A stretch of DNA of 64,000 nucleotides from RFSX01 sp964591455. GTDB taxonomy: Bacteria; Bacteroidota; Bacteroidia; Chitinophagales; Saprospiraceae. This document shows positions 9,601-15,892 of this stretch, piece after piece. The stretch spans positions 1-64,000 of the forward strand of contig CAZQDZ010000010.1 of the NCBI GenBank assembly GCA_964591455.1, written 5' to 3'. The translations under genes and the position numbers were made by a program. The notes under the pieces are model-generated. The model was not told the origin of the DNA. It did not search any database and worked only from the letters and a program-made list of their open reading frames with translations. Numbering within the stretch: position 1 is the first letter of the stretch; each line of letters begins with the position of its first letter.

Positions 9601-10296
9601 AATGATATAGTAGACGGTAATTGTGATTGTATTGGCGACCCTGTATTTGATTGCCCTACCCTCCTACTTAATATCGGTGACGACTGCGAAGACGGCGACC
9701 CTAATACAGAAAACGACGTAGTAGATAGTAATTGTAATTGTGTAGGGACTGACATCGACCTTTGTTCTACAACAACATTAATCAATATACCATGTAACGA
9801 TAGCAACCCTTGTACGGTTAATGATGTCGTTGTGAATGGTGAAGATGGATTTGTATGTATACCATGCAGTGGCACGCCAGTAGACTGCGATTCCCAATTT
9901 ACCGAAGTAAGAGATTGTGATGATGGAAATCCTTCTTCTCTTAATGACATAGAAACAATCTTGTCTTGTGATGGAAGTATTTGTGTGCCGTGCCAAGGTA
10001 CAGTTCCTAATACTACAATCTACATTACCAATGTAATATCCCTTGGAGAAATCAATGACAATAATTTTGGCATTTTCCCTAGTAATCCAATAGAAGTTGT
10101 GGATTTATCTATATTTGATAGATATGGCAATCTGGTGCATCGCATCACGAATACATTGGTAGATTCTAATGGACTTCAATGGGATGCTCGGGTCAATAAT
10201 AACTTTGTCGAACAAGGGGTCTACGTTTACAGATTAGAATATATTCTCAATTCTGAAAACCAAGTACAATTTGGTGGGTTAACTATTATTAGATAA
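6610..10296 (+). CDS. giant secreted T9SS type B protein with 16 Cys/Asp repeats
   Basis: The 1228-residue protein has a signal peptide (residues 1-25), a non-repetitive region with PKD-like segments (for example DYDWTGPGGLSGD), sixteen tandem units of 35-37 residues (about residues 470-1045), and a C-terminal module ending IFDRYGNLVH...GVYVYRLEY...GGLTIIR. That tail is the gliding-motility-associated T9SS type B sorting domain, so the protein should be exported to the cell surface or medium. Each unit follows CPxLMLNIGxxCDDGxPxTxNDxVDxNCNCxG, with four cysteines that could form disulfides and an acidic DDGDPxTxND loop that could bind calcium. It may act as an adhesin or matrix protein; that is inference. 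Confidence 0.9.
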   Translation: MRPIPNIILLSLVLSLMPIALLKAQCTQQTICIDQNEGFPELNIGFDRKDFGAPISNVSESYQVTLELEPPNGCECIAIESVEITVDFDEIVDDRANVDPGCVGPLRYHLLNCGETDPISCDAGQTIIRPFDDNFPIPDPIFIDEGDADLSFGSFLGFDLIPVYNAFCTNDRDIISQGIYEAEFEVCFTITYREEQPEDFLIVDDVTTCTALTDIEAPRGFEEYEWEQVSGGNLESNDRELEDATAGVYNILVVDDNGCIQEDRIEVIVIPAFAINADPLDTITTCSDRIDTFFIETTPRINPRDLDYDWTGPGGLSGDTDFIELLNPGTYNIEVTNDDDCVEMVSIEVIEITTIAAQIQEGNALSICDNGSMLTAIIPPTDTSLYIYDWGIGADTTFNAGPQFAINGPGQYFLIQTDTIGCSTTIDNITVTFAQARSCSDGDACTTNDMEIVASDGTVCEPCAGVSFDCCVFNANIGDACDDGNPDTANDVLDSNCNCAGTFECPALMLNIGDACDDGNTATMNDTVDANCNCAGEFDCPALILNIGDACDDGNINTSNDTVDANCNCVGTFECPALMLNIGDRCDDGNPDTRNDTVDANCNCVGEFDCPVLMMNIGDICDDGDANTVGDIIDNNCNCTGQLNFDCPVLMLNFGAACDDNDPLTGNDVVNSNCDCEGMPLFDCPALMLNIGEACDDGNAQTGNDVVDANCNCVGDVIFDCPALGLNVGDQCNDGNPDTSNDMVDGNCNCMGAFECPGLMLNIGDTCDDGNPLTGNDTVDANCVCVGDELFECPVLMLDIGDPCDDGDPLTGNDTVDINCDCIGEPLFDCPTLMLNIGENCDDGDPLTGNDTVDDNCNCVGEALFDCPALMLNIGEGCDDGDPLTGNDTVDANCNCVGEALFDCPALMLNIGENCDDGDPNTVGDIVDGNCMCAGQLDFDCPTLMLNIGAACDDGDPLTDNDIVDTNCNCVGDAIFDCPTLMLNIGDSCNDGDDTTDNDIVDGNCDCIGDPVFDCPTLLLNIGDDCEDGDPNTENDVVDSNCNCVGTDIDLCSTTTLINIPCNDSNPCTVNDVVVNGEDGFVCIPCSGTPVDCDSQFTEVRDCDDGNPSSLNDIETILSCDGSICVPCQGTVPNTTIYITNVISLGEINDNNFGIFPSNPIEVVDLSIFDRYGNLVHRITNTLVDSNGLQWDARVNNNFVEQGVYVYRLEYILNSENQVQFGGLTIIR
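8017..9750 (+). repeat. 16 tandem coding repeats, 105-111 bp each
   Basis: Sixteen in-frame units occur between these positions. The protein pattern is strictly kept (CP, LNIG, CDDG, ND, VD, NCNC) while third codon positions vary freely, for example GATGATGG, GACGATGG and GATGACGG for the same DDG. That shows selection on the protein and not recent DNA amplification. Unit length varies because the linker before CP is FE/FD or an extended form such as EALFD. Units with DPLTGND cluster in the second half, which suggests regional duplication of two or three units. Confidence 0.9.
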
Positions 10297-10363
10297 GAAA
10301 TCCACTAAAAGCATTTGTATAATAGATGCTCGTGTGATGGCTTTAAAAATAATATGAAAACCA

Positions 10364-11539
10364 ATGAAAGTACACTTCACTAATAAGAGTGGGCAGAACT
10401 TAGCTGCGCAGCTCGACTTACCTAAAAATGGTATTGTCAATGCCTACGCCATATTTGCCCATTGTTTCACTTGTTCCAAAAACTTAGGCGCCATAAAAAG
10501 CATCTCTCGTTCACTTACAAATGAGGGCATAGGCCTGCTAAGATTTGACTTCACTGGCTTGGGTAATAGTGAAGGAGAATTTGCAGACAGTAATTTTTCT
10601 AGTAACGTCGATGACCTACTGAGTGCCGCAGAGTATATGACCCAGCATTATCAAGCTCCCAAGTTACTCGTCGGTCATTCACTCGGTGGAGCTGCTACCT
10701 TATTTGCTGCCAACTTAATGCCCACAGTGGAAGCTGTAGCTACGATAGGGGCACCATTCGGACCAGGACATGTCAAGCACCTCTTTGACCACAAAGTAGA
10801 CGAGATAGAAGCAGCAGGTACCGCCAGAGTCAATATTGGCGGAAGACCATTTACAGTGAAGAAGCAGTTTCTAGATGATATCGCTTCTGCAGACCCTAAG
10901 ACAATCCTAAAGAATTTGGATGCCTCCTTGCTCATCTTACATTCACCACAAGACCGAATAGTAGAAATAGAAAATGCATCTAAATTATATCTCCATGCTA
11001 GTCACCCAAAGAGCTTTGTATCCTTGGATGGGGCAGATCATCTGCTATCGAACAAGCAAGATTCTATGTATGTGGGACATGTCATAAGTGCCTGGGCATC
11101 CCGTTATATAGAGACACCCGAGCCTTCAGAAGAAGAAACACCTGACAGAATCAAAGCACCTGTCGCTGCCATTCTAGAAGGAGATAAATTTACAACGGAA
11201 TTATACACTAGAGATCACCGCTTTACTGCAGACGAACCTATATCATTAGGTGGAGATAACCTTGGCCCAGGTCCATTTGACTTGTTGCTATCCTCCTTAG
11301 GCGCCTGCACTACGATGACCCTTAGAATGTATATAAATAGAAAGAAATGGAACGTGAATAAAATCATAGTTAATTTAAATGGATCTTCTGAGAATGGAGT
11401 ATACAAAATCCATAAGTCCATAGACGTAGATGGAGATATAGATAGTGTACAACTGGATAGGCTCTATGAGATATCTAAAAAATGCCCGGTGTCTAAGGTG
11501 ATGCTAGGTGAGATAGAGGTTGTGGATTGGAGGGAGTGA
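10364..11539 (+). CDS. alpha/beta hydrolase fused to OsmC domain
   Basis: The 391-residue protein has two domains. Residues 1-250 are an alpha/beta hydrolase with nucleophile S106 in VGHSLGGA, an Asp in SPQDRIVE and a His in GADHLL. Residues 260-391 are an OsmC/Ohr-type domain with the two expected cysteines, C315 in LGACTTM and the other in KKCPVSKVM near residue 373. OsmC proteins reduce organic hydroperoxides using this cysteine pair. Such bifunctional hydrolase/OsmC proteins are known in several phyla; the hydrolase may release acyl or ester peroxide substrates, which is inference. It is cytoplasmic and seems monocistronic. Confidence 0.93.
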   Translation: MKVHFTNKSGQNLAAQLDLPKNGIVNAYAIFAHCFTCSKNLGAIKSISRSLTNEGIGLLRFDFTGLGNSEGEFADSNFSSNVDDLLSAAEYMTQHYQAPKLLVGHSLGGAATLFAANLMPTVEAVATIGAPFGPGHVKHLFDHKVDEIEAAGTARVNIGGRPFTVKKQFLDDIASADPKTILKNLDASLLILHSPQDRIVEIENASKLYLHASHPKSFVSLDGADHLLSNKQDSMYVGHVISAWASRYIETPEPSEEETPDRIKAPVAAILEGDKFTTELYTRDHRFTADEPISLGGDNLGPGPFDLLLSSLGACTTMTLRMYINRKKWNVNKIIVNLNGSSENGVYKIHKSIDVDGDIDSVQLDRLYEISKKCPVSKVMLGEIEVVDWRE

Positions 11540-11858
11540 AGGATAGGGAATTATGAATTAGGATTTTTGATTCTTGAATTAACCACCCTTTTTCCATTTC
11601 GAGCGACGTCAGGAGTCGAGAAATCTTATTCTAATGAAAAGGAAAGCAAATGCTCATTTTAGCTGCTTAAACTCCATGCTTCGTGACCCTCTAAATCCCT
11701 TTAGGGAGAACCGCCTAACTAGAACAATACCAGCGGGCTGATCGCCCCTTGAGAGGCCAGGGGTAGCAGAGCCAATTATGAATTATGAATTAAGATTTTT
11801 GATTTAAGAACGCCTGCGGGAAGACCTCCCCTTCAGGGCCCGGGGGTTGAAGAGCCAA
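11540..11858. repeat. intergenic region with degenerate dispersed repeats
   Basis: This 319-base gap has no gene. It contains two copies of a TTATGAATTArGATTTTTGATT motif (about 11551 and 11783) and two GC-rich segments of the form CCCCTT(C/G)AG...GGGG followed by AGAGCCAATTA, near 11741-11774 and 11828-11860. Short CCCCTTCAGGG-type repeats of this kind are common between genes in Bacteroidota genomes. The region separates an intact gene from a truncated T9SS gene, so it may be recombination debris. Confidence 0.5.
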
Positions 11859-12458
11859 TTACTCCACCACTAGCCTCTCTGTCCAAATAGTACTATCATC
11901 AGAAAACTGAAAGAAGTAAAGTCCAGCTTCCCAGTTAGAAACAGGTAACGTGTTGTTTCCCTTTATAATGCGTCTATTGTCCACCACTTGTCCTAACTTA
12001 TTAGTGACAATTAAATCCAGTTCATTTTCTGACTCTATGAAAATCAATTCGTGGGCAGGATTGGGATATATCGTTGTCTGTGAGGTCAGTTTATGAGTAC
12101 TTGAAATTCCTGTCACTGTAAGATTTAGTACTTGCTCATAGCCACAGCCATTGGCATCAAGAACAGGGTTAATGTATGTCCCAGCTTCCGTGACATTCTG
12201 ACCTTTCCATAGATAAGACAAGTCTGAATGATCTATAGTGACATCATATACTTCATCTGGCGTACTAGCGTTAACCGTTAAGTTTAGTGTTTTAGTAAAT
12301 GAACATCCATCTGGTGATGTTCCGTTAGGATTGAAGTCATAAGGCAATTCTTCTTCACAAATTGTCACATCGAGTACAACATCTTGTACTGAATATACTT
12401 CAAGCTCATCTACACCTAAGTGGAGGATTTCTTTGGTTCCCATTACCTGCTGAAGCAA
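11859..12458 (-). pseudogene. 5'-truncated T9SS type A surface protein (orphan tail)
   Basis: This frame encodes about 199 residues with two Ig-like segments ending LNLTV and a typical type A sorting domain (TIYPNPAHELIFIES through WTERLVVE). It has no signal peptide and only a TTG as first start codon; reading upstream in frame gives 14 more codons and then a stop at 12501-12503. A T9SS cargo cannot be exported without a signal peptide, so this is most likely the 3' remnant of a larger gene, cut near the end of the neighbouring helicase gene. The alternative is an undetected frameshift, but the helicase occupies the upstream DNA. Confidence 0.65.
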
Positions 12459-12518
12459 GTACAGCGAATTAGAGAGTTCTGTTTGCTCAATATGGCAGTA
12501 TTACCAGATATCTACGAC

Positions 12519-14006
12519 CTACTCCAGCGGCCACATGTACTTCTTCTCCAGGTTATTTGGAAGTGCTCTTCTGTTACGTGGACCTACTGTCTTAGGCTCT
12601 TTTTTCTTTTTACGTTTTGCCTGTTGAGGTTTATTCTTTTTGGGTTTGCCTTCATGAGATGCCTCATTTCTGGCAGGATTAGATTTCTTTGGCTTTGCTT
12701 CAGCAGTTGCCTTAGCTGTTGGGTCTTTTTGTTTTTTATTATTTCTCGGAGACTTACCTGACCTGACCTCTCCTTTTTTCTTCTTTCTATTAGCGAAGAA
12801 CTCTTGCTTACGTCTTTGCTTTTCCTTCTCCCATTCCTTTTTCTCTTCCGCCGTCATAGGCTTATCGGTCTGAGGAAATGGGTTATCCTGAATCTCCTCT
12901 ATTTTCTTACCGATGAGCTTCTGGATACTCTTGACATAGGCATTTTCTTCTGGCTCGCATATTGATATTGCTATCCCATCTTCTCCTGCTCTACCCGAAC
13001 GACCAATTCGATGTACATAGGTCTCTGCGATATTAGGTATGTCATAATTGATAACATACTTCAGCTTGTCTATATCTATCCCTCTTGCTGCTATATCAGT
13101 GGCTACTAGGACACGAGTTTTTCCGGCTTTGAAGTCACGAAGGGCTTTTTGTCTTTGATTCTGAGCCTTATCGCCATGGATGGCATTAGACTGTATACCT
13201 TGTTTCTTAAGATTTCTTGCAATCCGATCACTGCCATGCTTTGTCCGACTAAAGATGAGTGCCTGATCTATCTTATCGTCATTGAGTATATGAAGGAGCA
13301 AATCTTTCTTACTTGTCCTATTTGTATAATACAAATACTGCTGGATGGTCTCTGCAGTAGATGACACTGGTGCCACTTCCACTTTGACCGGATTATTGAG
13401 TATTTGTCGAGATAGCTTGACAATGTTATCTGGCATAGTGGCTGAGAAAAACAATGACTGCCTTTTCTCTGGTAAGAGCTTGAGCAATTGCTTGATATCA
13501 TTGATAAAGCCCATATCCAGCATCCTGTCTGCCTCATCTAATACGAAAAGCTTGATGTCATCTAGACTAATAATACCTTGACCGATAAGATCTAACAATC
13601 TACCTGGCGTTGCCACTAGGATATTGACACCTTTTTTGAGCTTTTCTACCTGATGGTGTTGTTTGACACCACCAAAGATGACAGCATGTTTCACCTTAGT
13701 GTTGGCACTATAGGCTTTGATATTCTCTTCTATCTGTATCGCTAGTTCTCTGGTAGGCGTGACAATAAGTGAGCGCAGCCTAGGTGAGTTATTATCTCCC
13801 TTACCTTCTATCTTATGGATAAGTTGTATAATTGGTATAGCGAATGCAGCTGTCTTTCCAGTTCCAGTCTGTGCACAAGCTAATACGTCTTTTCTATCTA
13901 ATACAAGTGGAATTGCTCTTTCTTGTATAGGTGTAGGATGTGTATATCCTTTCTGATTGAGTGCCTTTAGTATTGGCTCTACAATCTCCAAATCTTCAAA
14001 TCTCAT
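12519..14006 (-). CDS. rhlE: DEAD-box RNA helicase, RhlE type
   Basis: The 495-residue protein has the full DEAD-box set: Walker A in AQTGTGKT (K51), PTRELA, DEAD at 157-160, FSATMP at 187-192 and HRIGRSGRAG near residue 335. The last 120 residues form a long lysine/arginine-rich low-complexity tail, as in RhlE-type helicases, likely for RNA binding. It would remodel RNA during ribosome assembly or at low temperature. Upstream lies a 10-bp inverted repeat over the promoter (14056-14090), which may control it. The gene ends 60 bases from an orphan T9SS tail. Confidence 0.94.
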   Translation of the reverse strand: MRFEDLEIVEPILKALNQKGYTHPTPIQERAIPLVLDRKDVLACAQTGTGKTAAFAIPIIQLIHKIEGKGDNNSPRLRSLIVTPTRELAIQIEENIKAYSANTKVKHAVIFGGVKQHHQVEKLKKGVNILVATPGRLLDLIGQGIISLDDIKLFVLDEADRMLDMGFINDIKQLLKLLPEKRQSLFFSATMPDNIVKLSRQILNNPVKVEVAPVSSTAETIQQYLYYTNRTSKKDLLLHILNDDKIDQALIFSRTKHGSDRIARNLKKQGIQSNAIHGDKAQNQRQKALRDFKAGKTRVLVATDIAARGIDIDKLKYVINYDIPNIAETYVHRIGRSGRAGEDGIAISICEPEENAYVKSIQKLIGKKIEEIQDNPFPQTDKPMTAEEKKEWEKEKQRRKQEFFANRKKKKGEVRSGKSPRNNKKQKDPTAKATAEAKPKKSNPARNEASHEGKPKKNKPQQAKRKKKKEPKTVGPRNRRALPNNLEKKYMWPLE

Positions 14007-14055
14007 ACTTTCAATATATATAGTCCCTCTCTAATAGTTTCGTAATCTGGAGGGC

Positions 14056-14090
14056 TTACTTTTGTATTATAACAATGGCACAAAAGTAAA
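14056..14090. promoter_or_regulatory. 10-bp inverted repeat covering the rhlE promoter
   Basis: TTACTTTTGT at 14056-14065 and its exact reverse complement ACAAAAGTAA at 14080-14089 flank 14 bases. On the minus strand the right arm reads TACTTTTG, a match to the -7 consensus TAnnTTTG, correctly placed for transcription of the helicase gene that starts at 14006. The left arm is the same box on the plus strand, but no plus-strand gene starts nearby. The dyad could be an operator or a leader hairpin. Confidence 0.45.
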
Positions 14091-14114
14091 TAGAATAGCT
14101 GTTAGATGTGTGTT

Positions 14115-14462
14115 TTATAAATAGACAAAGAAAGAGAAGACGCCTTGGAGAAGCGCCAGCGCATACATAAAGCAAAAAATTAGTATAACTCCGACTGGAA
14201 GACCTAATAATAACATGGGTATCAGCTTTCTGCTGTTCTGTCTATACCTGACAATAAACTCTGAAACAATGGCCATTCCTGCTGTAAAACCAGCAAAATA
14301 GATGCAAAAGCAAACCCAGTTATGGCCACTTTTCATCCATCTTAAATCATAATAACCTTCATCCATCCAGCACAGTATAAAGGTAAGGCTGAAGGCCACT
14401 GCCATGAATACTGCAGTTGGGTTTTGCCTATCTGTTCTGAATAATAATTTGTCTGATGTCAT
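14115..14462 (-). CDS. small membrane protein, unknown function
   Basis: This 115-residue protein has three predicted membrane helices, about residues 16-33, 48-68 and 81-103 (ending LLGLPVGVILIFCFMYALALLQ). It has no recognisable motif. It lies between rhlE and the divergent dksA-like gene. The composition and uninterrupted frame support a real gene. I do not recognise the family. Confidence 0.7.
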   Translation of the reverse strand: MTSDKLLFRTDRQNPTAVFMAVAFSLTFILCWMDEGYYDLRWMKSGHNWVCFCIYFAGFTAGMAIVSEFIVRYRQNSRKLIPMLLLGLPVGVILIFCFMYALALLQGVFSFFVYL

Positions 14463-14603
14463 ATACCTTTATATAAATATGGAAGTAAAACGCTATTGAT
14501 TGTCATTTATTCTGAGGTCCATCAAAAATCAGTATAAACACCTATCCGTGACCGATTTACTGTCTAATTGCCGTCACTTTCGTTTTTATGTTCGATTTAG
14601 CAC

Positions 14604-14611
14604 TATTTTTG
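14604..14611 (+). promoter_or_regulatory. candidate -7 box for the dksA-like gene
   Basis: TATTTTTG matches the Bacteroidota -7 consensus TAnnTTTG exactly. A TTTC at about 14576-14579 could serve as a weak -33 box. Transcription would start near 14618, about 28 bases before the ATG at 14646. Confidence 0.4.
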
Positions 14612-14645
14612 GTGCTGTTATATGGAAGAAAATTAATTATCGAAC

Positions 14646-15020
14646 ATGAGTCCTCCATTAACAAATAAAATAAGGTATTCTGATGCTGAATTAGTAGTGT
14701 TTGATACAATCTTGGATGAGAAGATTGCCAAGGCTACAGAGAGCCTCGATTATTATCTAAAACAAATCCAAGATCGTGCAGACGCAGATGACAACAAACT
14801 AAAAAGTCTGAGTGACGCATCAGGAAGTGCAGAAAATGAACGCTTGCAATCCATGGCTGCCCGCCAATCAAAGCTCATTCAGCATCTTAATCATGCAAAA
14901 AGTCGTATTAAAAATAAAGTATATGGCATCTGCAGAGAGTCTGGTGTATTAATTAGCAAAGAAAGACTCAAGGCAGTCCCACATGCTACTTTAAGCATTA
15001 AAGCAAAACAGAAGAATTAA
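14646..15020 (+). CDS. DksA/TraR-family protein lacking zinc cysteines
   Basis: The 124-residue protein has a long N-terminal coiled coil (about 20-95) and the C-terminal signature VYGICRESG...LISKERLKAVPHATLSI found in Bacteroidota TraR/DksA proteins. Only one of the four zinc-finger cysteines remains, as in many members from this phylum. DksA-type proteins insert the coiled coil into the RNA polymerase secondary channel and modulate promoter choice. It is followed by lspA after 52 bases, a pairing that is frequent in Bacteroidota as I recall, so the two are probably co-transcribed. Confidence 0.88.
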   Translation: MSPPLTNKIRYSDAELVVFDTILDEKIAKATESLDYYLKQIQDRADADDNKLKSLSDASGSAENERLQSMAARQSKLIQHLNHAKSRIKNKVYGICRESGVLISKERLKAVPHATLSIKAKQKN

Positions 15021-15072
15021 AGGGTGATAATCGTTCTAATAGCATAGAATAAATTAAGAAAGTCAAAGAACA

Positions 15073-15777
15073 TTGAAGAAAACAATCTGGATTACGCTTT
15101 TGATAGTGCTCATTCTTATCATAGACCAAGCACTTAAGTTTTATATCAAAATGAATTACCCTATTGGAGGTGGTTTCAAGCTATTGGGTTTAGACTGGGC
15201 TAGGATACATTTCATAGAAAATGAGGGAATGGCTTTCGGTCTCAAATTTGGTGGAAAAGTGGGTAAGTATATCCTGTCCATCTTTCGTATAGCAATGGTT
15301 GGATTTCTAATCATGCTACTCAGAGATATTATCAAAGAAAAAACTTCCGTAGGACTGCAAATCAGTTTCGCGCTGATTATTGCTGGGGCCATAGGCAATA
15401 TCCTCGATAGTGCTTTTTACGGCCTTATATTTTCTGAATCATTTTATCACCAAGGAAATATCGCTCAGTTATTTCCTAGCGAAGGAGGATATGCCCCGTT
15501 CTTGCAAGGAAGGGTGGTAGACATGTTCTATTTTCCTCTAATTAATTCTAGTTACCCAGAATGGTTTCCATGGATTGGTGGCAATAGTTTTTCTTTCTTC
15601 CGTCCTGTATTCAATGTAGCAGATAGCTCTATATCAATAGGCGTCGCTTTGATACTCCTCTTTTACAGGTCTTACTTTCTTTCTGAGGATAAAAAGAAAG
15701 CGGAACAAGAAGCATCAGTAAATTCAATGGATCAAGACGTGATTGCCGAAAATCCGCCTGAATCTCCCATCGTCTGA
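15073..15777 (+). CDS. lspA: lipoprotein signal peptidase II
   Basis: LspA is the inner-membrane aspartic peptidase that cleaves lipoprotein signal peptides at the lipidated cysteine. Four membrane helices are predicted. The catalytic aspartates are D112 in GNILDSAFYG and D184 in FNVADSSISIG, and VVDMFYF is also conserved. At 234 residues it is longer than proteobacterial LspA (about 165); the extra residues are a loop between helices 3 and 4 and a hydrophilic tail. The start is TTG at 15073, since no ATG precedes the first helix. Several lipoproteins in this window would be its substrates. Confidence 0.95.
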   Translation: MKKTIWITLLIVLILIIDQALKFYIKMNYPIGGGFKLLGLDWARIHFIENEGMAFGLKFGGKVGKYILSIFRIAMVGFLIMLLRDIIKEKTSVGLQISFALIIAGAIGNILDSAFYGLIFSESFYHQGNIAQLFPSEGGYAPFLQGRVVDMFYFPLINSSYPEWFPWIGGNSFSFFRPVFNVADSSISIGVALILLFYRSYFLSEDKKKAEQEASVNSMDQDVIAENPPESPIV

Positions 15778-15892
15778 CAAAACATTCATTTCAGATATAC
15801 TTCATAAATCTTGATTAGGACTCAATGAAAGTTGGCTGATTGGTTTATCTTAGGATGCATAATTATTCTAATTAGTTTGATACAATTCTATT

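Noticed and set aside
8017..9750. Regular repeats that could suggest a CRISPR array
   Set aside because: The repeats are in-frame coding units with varying silent positions and no unique spacers; no cas genes are present.
7911..9950. Long minus-strand open frames (264 and 383 codons) opposite the giant repeat gene
   Set aside because: They are by-products of the repeated plus-strand codons; the translations are low-complexity SPSSQxSPI repeats without a start signal, and the plus-strand protein has a signal peptide and sorting domain.
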